A stretch of 64,000 nucleotides of DNA from Halobacillus litoralis (GCF_009856445.1 NZ_WMFA01000002.1:372001-436000), one strand, 5' to 3'; positions 33,205 through 42,009 are shown, numbered from the stretch's first letter. Notes: generated by a model from the sequence alone, not told the origin. Made by a program: numbers and translations.

Positions 33205-33898
33205 TGAAGTCGGTATCCTCATCTCTCATGGGTTTACAGGTACGACACAAAGTATGCAGCCTTTAGCTGAAGCCTATGCCAGAGCTGGTTACACCGTTTA
33301 TTGTCCGAGATTAAAGGGTCATGGAACAAGTCCTGAGGATATGGAATCCACCTCACATATGGACTGGGTGCAATCAGTGGAAGAAGCTTATTCCTGGTTA
33401 AAAGACAGGTGTTCCAAAATATTTGTCGTCGGTTTATCGATGGGTGGGACGCTTGCGTTGTATATGGCGAGTCAGTATCGGGACATTGAGGGAGTCATTC
33501 CAATTAATGCGGCCATCGATATCCCTGCACTGGAAAGCAGCCAGGGTTCGGATGAACGCTTTTTAAATGCGATCGGTTCCGATATTAAAGATCCGGAGAC
33601 GGTCGAACTTGCGTATGACCGCACGCCGGTGAAATCGATCGGAGAGCTGGTTGGATTGATGGGCATGGTCAAGGATAGACTGGATGAAATCCACTGCCCG
33701 ATCATGATCTTCGTATCGGATGAGGATCATGTTGTACCTCCGCACAACTCGGAAGTCATTTTCGAATCGGTGTTTTCTGAACACAAGGAGATTATCCATC
33801 TGGAAAATAGTTATCATGTGGCGACCCTTGATCATGACAAGGATATGATCATCGAGCGCACCTTGGAATTTTTCCAAATGTACACGAATACGAAGTGA
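33158..33898 (+). CDS. carboxylesterase (Est30-like alpha/beta hydrolase)
   Basis: A 246-residue alpha/beta hydrolase closely resembling the Geobacillus carboxylesterase Est30. The nucleophile is S94 in GLSMGG (same number as in Est30), the acid D190 in DEDHVVPP, and the base H220 in YHVATLDHD; the oxyanion loop is HGFTGT. It hydrolyses short-chain esters in the cytoplasm. The start at 33158 follows AAAGGAGTGG inside the SDR gene, giving an unusually long overlap of 47 bases; in-frame ATGs at 33170 and 33185 have weaker sites. Confidence 0.92.
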   Translation: MENVMHGAEEMRFEGNEVGILISHGFTGTTQSMQPLAEAYARAGYTVYCPRLKGHGTSPEDMESTSHMDWVQSVEEAYSWLKDRCSKIFVVGLSMGGTLALYMASQYRDIEGVIPINAAIDIPALESSQGSDERFLNAIGSDIKDPETVELAYDRTPVKSIGELVGLMGMVKDRLDEIHCPIMIFVSDEDHVVPPHNSEVIFESVFSEHKEIIHLENSYHVATLDHDKDMIIERTLEFFQMYTNTK

Positions 33899-33982
33899 TT
33901 GCCCGGGAAATACAAAAGGTTTTGTAATCTAGTAAAAAGTTTATTATAATAGAGACAAATCAAGAAAAGTAAACGGTATAAA

Positions 33983-34066
33983 GCCTTCAAGGGGAGCCTC
34001 CGGCTGAGAGTGAACATTTCGTTCTGACCCTTCGAACCTGTCAGTTAGCACTGGCGTAGGGATGGC
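33983..34066 (+). ncRNA. TPP riboswitch (THI element)
   Basis: The conserved thi-box elements are present in order: GGGGAGC (33991-33997), CTGAGAG (34003-34009), GACCCTT then GAACCTG, TTAG, and CGTAGGGA ending near 34062. Thiamine pyrophosphate binding should shut off the downstream thiT. The likely terminator is at 34081-34140. Confidence 0.93.
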
Positions 34067-34080
34067 GGCTTTTTTGATGG

Positions 34081-34141
34081 TGCAATGCAGAATTGGGACT
34101 CCTCCATCAGGAAGCTTCCCTATTAGGCGTTGCTTTTTTTG
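34081..34141 (+). terminator. riboswitch-controlled terminator of thiT
   Basis: GCAATGC (34082-34088) can pair with GCGTTGC (34127-34133), followed by T7. An inner GATGG/CCATC pair overlaps it. This is the expression platform of the TPP riboswitch by position; the switching partner was not folded. Confidence 0.6.
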
Positions 34142-34167
34142 TGTCTTTTTTTAGGAGGAATGTTGAA

Positions 34168-34734
34168 ATGAGAAATCGTCGCGTTTTATTTCTCGTAGAA
34201 GTTGCGATCTTTTCAGCACTCGCATTATTGTTGGATATCATCCCGTTTTTATCATTTAAACTGTGGGCGCAGGGAGGTTCGGTTTCCTTTGCCATGGTCC
34301 CCGTATTCATCATGGCTTTCCGCTGGGGCTTGAAAGGAGGCGTCACCACCGGTCTTCTGTTAGGAATCTATCAAATTATGACCGGCGCTTATATTATGAC
34401 ACTACTTCAGGCGTTTCTCGATTATATCGTCGCCTTTGCAGTAATCGGAGCGGCCGGGTTGGTAGCGAAACCGCTATGGAAGGCGATCCAATCGAAAGAG
34501 TCCCGTCGATTGATCGGATGGATTGTTGTCGGCTGCCTGATTGGAAGCGTGCTCCGCTTTTTCGGACACTTTTTTGCAGGGATCGTCTTTTACGGCGAAT
34601 TCGCTCCTGAGGGACAGCCTGTCTGGTTGTATTCCCTCATCTATAATGGTGGGTACATGCTCCCGGCGTTTATCTTAAGCAGTATTGTTGTCAGTCTCCT
34701 ATTTGTAAAACGACCAAAACTATTAAGCCATTAA
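34168..34734 (+). CDS. thiT: ECF-type thiamine transporter substrate-binding subunit ThiT
   Basis: A 188-residue membrane protein with six helices, the S component that binds thiamine in an energy-coupling factor transporter. Typical ThiT features are WAQGGSVSFAMVPVFIMAFR, GLKGGVTTGLLLG, and RFFGHFFAGIVFYG with the tryptophan- and tyrosine-rich thiamine pocket. It relies on the shared EcfAA'T module, which is not in this window. The start at 34168 follows TTAGGAGGA. The TPP riboswitch upstream confirms the substrate class. Confidence 0.95.
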   Translation: MRNRRVLFLVEVAIFSALALLLDIIPFLSFKLWAQGGSVSFAMVPVFIMAFRWGLKGGVTTGLLLGIYQIMTGAYIMTLLQAFLDYIVAFAVIGAAGLVAKPLWKAIQSKESRRLIGWIVVGCLIGSVLRFFGHFFAGIVFYGEFAPEGQPVWLYSLIYNGGYMLPAFILSSIVVSLLFVKRPKLLSH

Positions 34735-34740
34735 ATCAAA

Positions 34741-34786
34741 CCCCCCCGTACGATGTTCGGACATCGTACGGGGGATTTTTAATAGT
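34741..34786 (+). terminator. rho-independent terminator
   Basis: CCCCCCGTACGATGT and ACATCGTACGGGGG around TCGG, then a T-run. Confidence 0.9.
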
Positions 34787-34933
34787 TCTTCCTTCTATGA
34801 ATTTCCAATACTCTTCCACGATCCCGCCATATCGTTCAATATTTTATGTTTTTATTTTTTTTCTTCTATTAAGGTTTGAGACAGGGCATTATAGTGAAAA
34901 TAGAATAAGCACTCTAGTTGAGGAGGCTACATA

Positions 34934-36382
34934 ATGGACCGTTTGAAACGGATTGGAAAAAGTAAATGGTTTTGGATCATTGTCGCTATTATTGCTATTT
35001 TAAGTGTCACCATTGCTTATCATACTTCATGGAAAGCTCTTCCTGAGGGGATCTCTTATGAAGGAGAGAAGCACCAGATGGAAAACATCGAGTTTTTCCG
35101 TGATTTAACATATGAAGATGAAGCAGGGAAAACGGTGCATGATCTTCAGGTTTTTGAAGAGATCAACCGGACGATAGGGGAGGCTGAAGACTTTATTGTG
35201 GCCGATATGTTTCTATTCAATGGCTACACAAATGGAAAAAACGAGTTCCCTGATATATCCAGTAACCTGGTTGACGCCATATTAAAACGAAAAGAGGAAG
35301 TCCCTGATTTGAAGGCGGTTTTCATAACCGATCAGATCAACACCGTGTATGGATCGTATGAGTCTGAGACGATCAAGCGCCTGGAAGATGGCGGTGTGGA
35401 TGTTGTTTTGACAAACTTGAATAAATTAAGAGACTCGAATCCTTTATACTCCAGTGTCTGGCGGCTGTTGTTTTCCTGGATGGGCACCGGAGAAAACGGC
35501 TGGATCAGTAATCCGATGGCCAAAGAAGCTCCGGATGTGACCTTGAGGTCCTACATGAAACTGCTGAACATCAAGGCGAACCACAGGAAAATACTTGTCA
35601 CAGAGAAATCTGCGATTGTCTCGACAGCCAATCCTCATGATGCGAGTGGATATCATGAAAACGTGGCGTTCAAGATGAAAGGGCCGATCATCAAAGATAT
35701 TTTAGAAGCAGAAGAAGCGGTCGTCAACTATTCAGGAGAAGCTGATTTTCCTGACTATGAAGATCGCACTTGGGAAGAGCAGGAAGGTCCTCTGACGACC
35801 CAATTCGTGACGGAAGGGAAAATTTACCGATCCATTCTTGATGAATTGTCGGCTGCTGGTGAAGGGGACACCGTCTGGCTCGGAATGTACTATTTGGCTG
35901 ATAAAAAAATTACGAGCTCGCTTGATGATGCAGCCAACCGTGGGGCTACGGTGAACATTGTTATGGACCCTAACAAAAAGGCATTTGGTCACGAGAAGAC
36001 TGGCATACCTAATTTACCGGTGGCTGCTGAGTTAAAGCGTCTGGGTAACGAAAATATCAATTTGCGATGGTATGATGTCAATATTGAGCAGTATCATACG
36101 AAGATGCTGTATATTGACCATCCCGAGGAAGATGTCATCATTGCGGGGTCAGCGAACTATACGCGCCGTAACCTCTCAAACTTAAACTTGGAAGCCGATG
36201 TTGTCATTAAAGGAAATGGGGAAGAACAGGTGTTTACGGAAGTGAATGACTACTTCACCCGGATTTGGAATAATGAAGAGGGCCACTACACGGCGGACTA
36301 CAAAGAGTTTCAGGACAACTTGACTTTCATTCGCTATGCCACCTATTATCTGCAAAAATGGACATGGTTCACAACCTATTGA
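34934..36382 (+). CDS. membrane-anchored phospholipase D-like protein
   Basis: A 482-residue protein with one N-terminal membrane helix (about 13-32) and two phospholipase-D-type domains outside. The HKD motifs are NHRKILVTE (first; the Asp is replaced by Glu) and YHTKMLYID (second; exact HxKxxxxD), each followed by the S/G-rich and N residues STANPHD and GSANYTRRN. Cardiolipin synthases share this layout but have two N-terminal helices and HxKxxxxD in both halves, so a cardiolipin synthase role is possible but not certain; a nuclease or phospholipid-transfer role is also open. GAGGAGG precedes the start. Confidence 0.85.
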   Translation: MDRLKRIGKSKWFWIIVAIIAILSVTIAYHTSWKALPEGISYEGEKHQMENIEFFRDLTYEDEAGKTVHDLQVFEEINRTIGEAEDFIVADMFLFNGYTNGKNEFPDISSNLVDAILKRKEEVPDLKAVFITDQINTVYGSYESETIKRLEDGGVDVVLTNLNKLRDSNPLYSSVWRLLFSWMGTGENGWISNPMAKEAPDVTLRSYMKLLNIKANHRKILVTEKSAIVSTANPHDASGYHENVAFKMKGPIIKDILEAEEAVVNYSGEADFPDYEDRTWEEQEGPLTTQFVTEGKIYRSILDELSAAGEGDTVWLGMYYLADKKITSSLDDAANRGATVNIVMDPNKKAFGHEKTGIPNLPVAAELKRLGNENINLRWYDVNIEQYHTKMLYIDHPEEDVIIAGSANYTRRNLSNLNLEADVVIKGNGEEQVFTEVNDYFTRIWNNEEGHYTADYKEFQDNLTFIRYATYYLQKWTWFTTY

Positions 36383-36389
36383 TATAAGA

Positions 36390-36420
36390 AAGGAGCGCAC
36401 GGAATGTGCGCTCCTTTTGT
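36390..36420. terminator. terminator between PLD-like gene and yflT-type gene
   Basis: GGAGCGCAC and GTGCGCTCC around GGAAT, followed by TTTT; the gene on the other strand ends 11 bases later. Confidence 0.85.
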
Positions 36421-36430
36421 ATTCTTCTTC

Positions 36431-36778
36431 TTATAATAAGGTTTCTGCTTTGGAAGGGTTCGTAACAATCAAAAGAACTTTCCCTTCATCCAAATCTTCT
36501 TCGTATTCTTCTGCTTCCTGTTCAGAAAATCCAATCTCCTGCAGTTTTGTTCGTAGTTCATCGCCCTGTTTACTGAAGAGATTGCTGATCACATGTTTGA
36601 TGTCCTGCTCGGAAAGGCCGATGGTATTGGCATTGACGTTCTTGGCGATACGATCTGTGCGGTCGTCATCGTGCGACAGGATGTAAATATCTTTGTTGTC
36701 GATGCCTTCATCTTTTAAACGCTTCACATCTTCCATCAGTCTTTCGTCATTTGTGTATTCTCTTACCGTTGGTTTCAT
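36431..36778 (-). CDS. yflT: general stress protein, YflT/GSP17M family
   Basis: A 115-residue soluble, acidic protein of the YflT (heat-induced general stress protein 17M) family. Family features are the start REYTNDERLMEDVKRLKDEG, the strand KDIYILSHDDDRTD and the end DEGKVLLIV. Function is not known; in B. subtilis the gene belongs to the SigB general stress regulon. AAAGGAGCG lies before the start. A SigB promoter at 36820-36844 matches that expectation. Confidence 0.88.
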   Translation of the reverse strand: MKPTVREYTNDERLMEDVKRLKDEGIDNKDIYILSHDDDRTDRIAKNVNANTIGLSEQDIKHVISNLFSKQGDELRTKLQEIGFSEQEAEEYEEDLDEGKVLLIVTNPSKAETLL

Positions 36779-36819
36779 ATTAGATCGCTCCTTTTTTTAT
36801 AGCTGCTACGGTATGGAAT

Positions 36820-36844
36820 GTACCCGCATGGAAGTGGGATAAAC
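36820..36844 (-). promoter_or_regulatory. SigB-dependent promoter
   Basis: On the minus strand GTTTAT, 13 bases, GGGTAC fits the SigB consensus GTTTaa-N12-14-GGGTAt. It lies about 42 bases upstream of the yflT-type start codon. Confidence 0.75.
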
Positions 36845-36880
36845 TTCTGAATGGGTCATGGTTGTTTAGACGAACGGAGA

Positions 36881-36996
36881 AGGATATCAATCAAGACGTA
36901 AAAATATCAACGAATAAATGGATATATCAATTAGTTTTTGAATATATCAATTAAATTTTTAATATATCAATTAAAATCAAGAGATATCAATTAATC
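36881..36996. repeat. array of six TATCAATTAA motifs, exact 20-bp period
   Basis: TATCAA starts at 36885, 36905, 36925, 36945, 36965 and 36985, exactly 20 bases apart. Inner units read TATATCAATTAA; the first two are TATCAATCAA and TATCAACGAA. The spacer is A/T-rich but not conserved. The array sits between the SigB promoter of yflT and the DUF1028 gene. Confidence 0.85.
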
Positions 36997-37078
36997 TTCT
37001 CAGCACTCAACCGCAGACGAAATATTGCAGGATTTTGTCCAACCATCTCGAATTACATAAAAGATTGGAGGGGAAAAA

Positions 37079-37939
37079 ATGAAATCAAAAATCATTGCTA
37101 CGTTTTCTATTTGTGCGCACGACCCTGAAACAGGTGAGTGGGGCGTGGCTGTACAGTCTAAATTTTTAGGCGTCGGGTCGATTGTCCCCTGGGCGAAAGC
37201 CGGTGTCGGGGCGATTGCAACTCAAGCCTTCGGCAACCCGCAGTATGGACCGGATGGACTGAGCCTGCTTGAACAAGAATATTCCGCGGAAGAAGTAATC
37301 GAGCGTTTGACTGCTGATGACCCACAAAAAGAGGACCGCCAAGTCGGAATCGTGGATGCGAAAGGCAACGGGGCTACATTTACAGGAAAAGAGTGCTACG
37401 AGTGGGCGGGTGGTAAAGTTGGCAGACACTACGCCGCTCAAGGGAACATCCTTGTAAATGAAGAAACGGTGACAGATATGGGGGAAGCTTTTGAACAGGC
37501 GGAAGGGTCTCTTGCCGATCGTTTGATGATTGCGATCAAAGCCGCTCAGCGTGCAGGGGGAGACAGCCGTGGCAAGCAATCGGCAGCTATCCTCGTCGTC
37601 AAAGATAAAGCAGGTTATGGAGAACTCAGTGATGTCGCCGTCGATCTCCGTGTGGATGACCACCCGGAACCGATTGAAGAACTGGACCGCATTTATCAGC
37701 TTCACCAACTCTATTTCGGAGCATCGAAGCCTGAGGAAGTGGTGGAAGTGGAAGGGGACGTGAAAAAAGAGGTCGAACATCATTTGCAGCGTCTCGATTA
37801 CCTACCCAAAGAGAATGTGACTCCGGATGGTTTTTACGAAGCGCTGACGACTTACTTGCATACGGAGAACTTTGAGAGCCGTGAGCAAAAGCGCGGGAAA
37901 ATCGACTTGAAAGTTCTGGATTACATGAAAAATCAATAA
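37079..37939 (+). CDS. DUF1028 family protein (Ntn-hydrolase-like)
   Basis: A 286-residue protein of the DUF1028 family, whose core has an Ntn-hydrolase-like fold. Family patterns are TFSICAHDPETGEWGVAVQSKFLGVG at the N-terminus (shown here only in part as SICAHDPETGEWG), AKAGVGAIATQAF, and AAQGNILV. The last about 80 residues form a separate helical tail containing a peptidoglycan-binding-like stretch (DYLPKENVTPDGFYEAL). The enzyme reaction is unknown to me. AGGGGAAAAA lies before the start. It is monocistronic with a terminator after it. Confidence 0.82.
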   Translation: MKSKIIATFSICAHDPETGEWGVAVQSKFLGVGSIVPWAKAGVGAIATQAFGNPQYGPDGLSLLEQEYSAEEVIERLTADDPQKEDRQVGIVDAKGNGATFTGKECYEWAGGKVGRHYAAQGNILVNEETVTDMGEAFEQAEGSLADRLMIAIKAAQRAGGDSRGKQSAAILVVKDKAGYGELSDVAVDLRVDDHPEPIEELDRIYQLHQLYFGASKPEEVVEVEGDVKKEVEHHLQRLDYLPKENVTPDGFYEALTTYLHTENFESREQKRGKIDLKVLDYMKNQ

Positions 37940-37945
37940 TAGAGA

Positions 37946-37980
37946 TAAGCCGTACATCCCAGATGTGCGGCTTTTTGATT
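37946..37980 (+). terminator. rho-independent terminator
   Basis: AAGCCGTACATC and GATGTGCGGCTT (one G-U-type mismatch) then a T-run. Confidence 0.8.
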
Positions 37981-38026
37981 GAAAGATTTTATGAAGGGGA
38001 AAGAGCCAGGATAGGAGGTTGATGAC

Positions 38027-38659
38027 ATGACACAATTGAAAGCGATCGTTCTGAATGCATCTTTGAAGAAAACGAAGGCAGAGGAACCTTCCCATACCGA
38101 AGGCCTGAGCCGTGAAGTTCTCGATATCCTTGAAAAAGAAGGGGTCGAAACAGAAATTGTCCGTCTGGCGGATTATCATATTCCTTATGGCATCAGTGGA
38201 GATCTTGGTGGCGGAGACATGTGGCCGCAAATCTTTGAAAAAGTGAAAGAAGCCGACATCGTTCTGTTCGGAACGCCCCTGTGGCTTGGAGAGAAAAGCA
38301 GCCTGGCTACGGTAGCGATGGAGCGCTTATACGGCAGCAGTGGGGAAACGAACGAAAAAGGACAGTCGATCTTTTACAATAAAGTCGGTGGCGTCATTAT
38401 TACCGGAAACGAAGATGGTGCCAAACATGCTGCATCTTCTGTACTTTACGGAATGTCACACATAGGTTTTACCGTTCCGCCGAACGTCGATGCGTACTGG
38501 GTGGGCGAAGCGGGACCAGGTCCTTCCTATTTAGAGGGTGATGGTCAAAACAATGAATTTACTAAAAAGCATGTGGAAATGCTCGCTTATAACACCCTCC
38601 ATTTTGCACGCATGTTAAGAGAACATCCGATTCCGGCTGAAGGAAACAAGGCGGAGTAA
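38027..38659 (+). CDS. flavodoxin-fold NAD(P)H-dependent oxidoreductase
   Basis: A 210-residue FMN-binding protein of the flavodoxin-like/NADPH-dependent FMN reductase superfamily. The phosphate loop is near LNASLKKTKAEEPSHTEGLS, with a 3-6 residue insertion relative to the usual SxRxxSxT pattern, and the second flavin contact is FGTPLWLGEKSS. The core GGVIITGNEDGAKHAAS is typical of WrbA-like members. GGAGGTTGATG precedes the start. Electron acceptor unknown. Confidence 0.82.
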   Translation: MTQLKAIVLNASLKKTKAEEPSHTEGLSREVLDILEKEGVETEIVRLADYHIPYGISGDLGGGDMWPQIFEKVKEADIVLFGTPLWLGEKSSLATVAMERLYGSSGETNEKGQSIFYNKVGGVIITGNEDGAKHAASSVLYGMSHIGFTVPPNVDAYWVGEAGPGPSYLEGDGQNNEFTKKHVEMLAYNTLHFARMLREHPIPAEGNKAE

Positions 38660-38679
38660 ACGCTCCTCAACAAAGGAGA

Positions 38680-38713
38680 AGACCAGGGCTGCCAAAGGCC
38701 TGGTCTTTTTTTA
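38680..38713 (+). terminator. rho-independent terminator
   Basis: AGACCAGG and CCTGGTCT around GCTGCCAAAGG-type loop, then T8. Confidence 0.85.
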
Positions 38714-38732
38714 ATGAAATCTATAAAAGCGA

Positions 38733-38761
38733 TTGCAAAAACGACCTTCCAGGTATAAAAT
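38733..38761 (+). promoter_or_regulatory. promoter of lactate permease gene
   Basis: TTGCAA (38733-38738), 17 bases, TAAAAT (38756-38761). The LutR operator begins 12 bases after the -10. Confidence 0.6.
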
Positions 38762-38772
38762 ATAATTAAAGC

Positions 38773-38789
38773 AGGTCATCTGATGACCT
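38773..38789 (+). promoter_or_regulatory. LutR operator 1
   Basis: AGGTCATCTGATGACCT is a perfect 17-base palindrome containing TCATC-N-GATGA, the site type bound by Bacillus LutR. It covers the early transcribed region of lctP. The identical sequence lies at 41251-41267 before lutA. Confidence 0.85.
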
Positions 38790-38806
38790 TACTTTTATAC
38801 ATGTTA

Positions 38807-38820
38807 TGAAAGCGTTGACA
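38807..38820 (+). promoter_or_regulatory. CcpA cre site
   Basis: TGAAAGCGTTGACA fits TGWAARCGNWWWCA at all but one position. Lying between promoter and start codon, it would act as a roadblock, holding lactate uptake down when glucose is present. Confidence 0.65.
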
Positions 38821-38845
38821 AATTATGTGTTGGGGGAGGATTCTT

Positions 38846-40429
38846 ATGATTTTACTCGTGGCTTTAAGTGCGATACTTGCTCCTTTTATTTTCCTGGTCC
38901 TTTTACGGATGCCGGCGAAGAAAGGCATGTTGTACAGCGCGTTGATTGTCATTGGTCTTGCTTACTTCGTCTGGGGTGTAGGGGAAAGGGTGATCGCCGC
39001 CTCAATAATGGAGGGGGCGCATAAGACTTTAACGATCCTTTTTATTTTATTCGGAGCGATTGTGCTGTTAAACACGTTAAGAAACACCGGTGCCGTAGAC
39101 CGCATCAATCAAGGATTCCGGAGCATCTCCAAGGATATGAGGGTACAGATCGTCATTGTGGCCTTCCTGTTTGGTGCCTTGATTGAAGGGGCTGCAGGGT
39201 TCGGGACACCGGCGGCAGTGACAGGGCCGTTGATGGTGGCTTTAGGATTTTCACCGCTCGCTGCTGCATCCATTGCGCTGGTAGCGGATAGTTCAGCCGT
39301 CTCTTATGGAGCAGTGGGCACACCGATTCAGGTCGGGTTGAGTAATATTCCAGGTGCTGATCTTTCTTTTTACAAAGAAATCGGGGTGCAGGTCGCTTTT
39401 TTTGATCTGTTTGCAGGGAGTTTCATTCCACTGATTCTTGTGATCATTCTTACCGTTTTCTTTGGGAAGCAGCGAAAGCTCACAGATATAAAGGTGATGA
39501 TTCCCTGGACACTCTTGATTGGATTTACCTATACCTTGTCCGCTTATCTTTATGCCAATCTGTTCGGTTACGAGTTCGTGGCGATCTTAGCTTCTTTGAC
39601 CGGCCTGCTTGTGGCTACGCTGACGGCGAAGAAAGGTTTTCTACTTCCTGAAGAACCTTGGCAGGAAGCACTTCAAGAGGAAAAAGAAGCCGATAAACCT
39701 GTTTCCATGAGTTTGTGGGCAGCCTGGGCTCCTTATGTGATCATTGTCCTGCTCCTCCTTGTCACGAGAATCGTTCCAGCGGTCAAAACTTTCACATTGA
39801 CCTGGGTTGATCTTTCCTGGGCGGATATTTTAGGTGTGGAGGGCATTACGTCTTCCTGGCAGGTGCTTTATTCCCCGGGATCCGTTTTAGTCTTTGCTGC
39901 GATTATGGCTGTCGTTGTGCAGAGAAAGTCTTTGGACCGGTTTACGAAGGCAGCGAAAGAATCTGTGCTCTCCATGAAAGATGCGGCTTTGGCTTTAGTC
40001 GCGACACTTGCGCTTGTCCAGGTGTTTACGAATTCAGGAATGAACGCACAGGACCTTGTGAGCATGCCTCAATACATCGCTCAGACTCTTGCTGCCGGAT
40101 TTGGTTCCATGTGGGTCATGGTTGCGCCTTTTCTAGGGCAGCTCGGAGCGTTCATTACCGGAAGCGCCACGGTTTCCACCCTGACCTTTTCACCTGTTCA
40201 GTACAGCATTGCACAGGAAACAGCTCTTGCTAAAGATACGGTGTTGTCTTTGCAGGTCCTTGGGTCAGCGGCCGGCAATATGATTTGTGTGCACAATGTC
40301 GTAGCTGCGGGTGCGGTCGTAGGACTTGCAGGAAAAGAAGGGGATATCATAAGAAAAACGATTGGCCCTGCCTTGTTGTATGGTCTGCTTGTCGGGACCG
40401 CTGCTGTTGTTTATCTCTTCTTTGCATAA
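38846..40429 (+). CDS. lctP: L-lactate permease
   Basis: A 527-residue permease of the LctP/LldP family with about 13-14 helices, importing L-lactate with protons. Family segments include [20 protein letters not shown] and [16 protein letters not shown], both in the first half. The start at 38846 follows GGGGGAGGA; the ORF extension to 38825 lacks a site. In B. subtilis the orthologue is lutP. It is followed after 80 bases by lutR and then lutABC, so uptake, control and oxidation genes are grouped. Confidence 0.94.
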   Translation: MILLVALSAILAPFIFLVLLRMPAKKGMLYSALIVIGLAYFVWGVGERVIAASIMEGAHKTLTILFILFGAIVLLNTLRNTGAVDRINQGFRSISKDMRVQIVIVAFLFGALIEGAAGFGTPAAVTGPLMVALGFSPLAAASIALVADSSAVSYGAVGTPIQVGLSNIPGADLSFYKEIGVQVAFFDLFAGSFIPLILVIILTVFFGKQRKLTDIKVMIPWTLLIGFTYTLSAYLYANLFGYEFVAILASLTGLLVATLTAKKGFLLPEEPWQEALQEEKEADKPVSMSLWAAWAPYVIIVLLLLVTRIVPAVKTFTLTWVDLSWADILGVEGITSSWQVLYSPGSVLVFAAIMAVVVQRKSLDRFTKAAKESVLSMKDAALALVATLALVQVFTNSGMNAQDLVSMPQYIAQTLAAGFGSMWVMVAPFLGQLGAFITGSATVSTLTFSPVQYSIAQETALAKDTVLSLQVLGSAAGNMICVHNVVAAGAVVGLAGKEGDIIRKTIGPALLYGLLVGTAAVVYLFFA

Positions 40430-40509
40430 AAATCGCTTTCTCTTTTAAAGGTTATGGTTTTGGATTAGAATAGATGGAAGAGAAGAGCGAAACTTTGGAG
40501 GAAAACAGC

Positions 40510-41214
40510 GTGAATTATAAACCGATCCGTACGAAAAAAATATACGAACAAGTCGCCGATTCGCTTTTGGATTCATTGAAAAAAGGGGAATTGAAGCCGG
40601 GGGACAAACTGGACAGTGTCGAGAGTCTTGCGGGCAGCTTCAGCGTTGGAAGATCGGCGATCCGTGAGGCGTTGAGCGCACTTAGAGCGATGGGTATTCT
40701 TGAAATGAGGCAGGGAGAAGGAACGTATGTAAAAGCTTTCGATCCTTCCCGTTTTTCATTGCCTGTTTCCGTCGCCTTTTTGATGAAAAAAGACGACATG
40801 AAAGATTTGATGGAAGTAAGGCATATCCTCGAGGTCGGTGCCGCTGGGGCAGCTGCACGGACGAGAAGTGAAGAGGATCTCCGCGCGATGGAGAGAGCCT
40901 TGGCCGATATGGAAGAAGCGAAAGGAAACGGGGAGCTTGGCGAAAAGGCAGATCTCGAATTTCATATTGCTCTTGTCCAGGCGACACAAAATCAGATTTT
41001 GATCAATTTGATGAACAGCGTGTCAGAAATCATGATGCAGGCCATGAGGGAAACCCGCAAACTTTTGCATACGCCGGAAGGAACGAATCGTCTGCTGAAG
41101 CAGCATAAACAAATTCTTGAGGCCGTCAAAGCTCAGGATGAAGCCCTGGCTCAAGAAGCGATGGTCCGTCACTTGCAAAGTGTGGAAGAACATTTAGCTG
41201 AATATTTATCATAA
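40510..41214 (+). CDS. lutR: GntR/FadR family repressor of lactate utilisation
   Basis: A 234-residue regulator: an N-terminal winged helix of GntR type (about 10-75; LDSVESLAGSFSVGRSAIREALSAL region, key residues R and E of the recognition helix) and a C-terminal FCD ligand domain with metal-site histidines (EFHIALVQATQN and LLKQHKQI). It should bind the two AGGTCATCTGATGACCT sites and release them when lactate is present. GTG at 40510 is the start, since TTGGAGG lies nine bases before; an ATG at 40474 lacks a site. Confidence 0.93.
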   Translation: MNYKPIRTKKIYEQVADSLLDSLKKGELKPGDKLDSVESLAGSFSVGRSAIREALSALRAMGILEMRQGEGTYVKAFDPSRFSLPVSVAFLMKKDDMKDLMEVRHILEVGAAGAAARTRSEEDLRAMERALADMEEAKGNGELGEKADLEFHIALVQATQNQILINLMNSVSEIMMQAMRETRKLLHTPEGTNRLLKQHKQILEAVKAQDEALAQEAMVRHLQSVEEHLAEYLS

Positions 41215-41250
41215 AAAGGATTCTGTTGTCAGTATCCTTTCTCAAAAATT

Positions 41251-41267
41251 AGGTCATCTGATGACCT
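41251..41267 (+). promoter_or_regulatory. LutR operator 2
   Basis: AGGTCATCTGATGACCT, identical to the site at 38773-38789, 25 bases before the lutA start. Confidence 0.85.
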
Positions 41268-41292
41268 TATGTTTAAAAGGGAGGACATAACC

Positions 41293-42009
41293 TTGAAAGT
41301 ATCATTATTTATTACTTGTCTGTGCGACACGTTCACCCCGGACGTCGGGAAAGACACCGTCCAACTTCTTGAACGCTTCGGCTGTGAGGTGGATTTTCCA
41401 GAGAATCAGACGTGCTGCGGTCAACCGGCTTTCAACAGTGGGTATAAACAAGAGTCGATGCAAGCGATGAAGCAGATGATTACAGCTTTTGAAGCATCTC
41501 CATACGTGGTCGGTCCATCTGGCTCCTGTGTGCAGATGATCAAGGAGTATCCTCATGCGTTGAAAGAGGAGCCGGAATGGAGTGCACGGGCCCAGGCTGT
41601 CGCGGAAAAAACGTATGAACTGACGCAATTTTTAGTGGAAGTGCTGCAAGTGGAGGATGTGAAGTCGACGTTTCAGGGGACAGCGACGTATCATCCGTCC
41701 TGTCATATGACTCGTCTCTTGGGAGTGAGTGATGCGCCGAGAATTTTACTGCAAAACGTGGAAGGCTTGAATTTGATCGAACTGCCCATGAAGGAAGACT
41801 GCTGTGGGTTCGGAGGAACGTTCGCCGTTAAGAATGCGGCCGTGTCCGGACAGATGGTGGAAGAAAAAGCCCAGCATATCGACGAAACTGGAGCGGAATA
41901 TCTCATTGGTGGGGATATGGGCTGCCTGATGAACATGGGGGGCTGCATGCGACGCAACAAACAGGATGTGAAAGTGCTGCACATTGCTCAAGTGCTGAAC
42001 AGCCAATAA
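41293..42009 (+). CDS. lutA: lactate oxidation iron-sulfur protein LutA
   Basis: A 238-residue cysteine-rich (CCG domain) protein of the L-lactate oxidation complex LutABC. The two CCG motifs are CCGQPAFNSGY and CCGFGGTFAVKN, with further cysteines in LFITCLCD and HPSCHMT. The start is TTG at 41293, giving the expected start MKVSLFITC and a GGGAGG site 11 bases before; an in-frame ATG at 41269 lies next to the operator and has no ribosome site. First gene of lutABC. Confidence 0.94.
   Translation: MKVSLFITCLCDTFTPDVGKDTVQLLERFGCEVDFPENQTCCGQPAFNSGYKQESMQAMKQMITAFEASPYVVGPSGSCVQMIKEYPHALKEEPEWSARAQAVAEKTYELTQFLVEVLQVEDVKSTFQGTATYHPSCHMTRLLGVSDAPRILLQNVEGLNLIELPMKEDCCGFGGTFAVKNAAVSGQMVEEKAQHIDETGAEYLIGGDMGCLMNMGGCMRRNKQDVKVLHIAQVLNSQ

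Noticed and set aside
36881-36996. CRISPR array or simple microsatellite
   Set aside because: A 20-bp period with short A/T-rich motif and variable spacer excludes CRISPR; units are not identical as in fresh tandem duplication.
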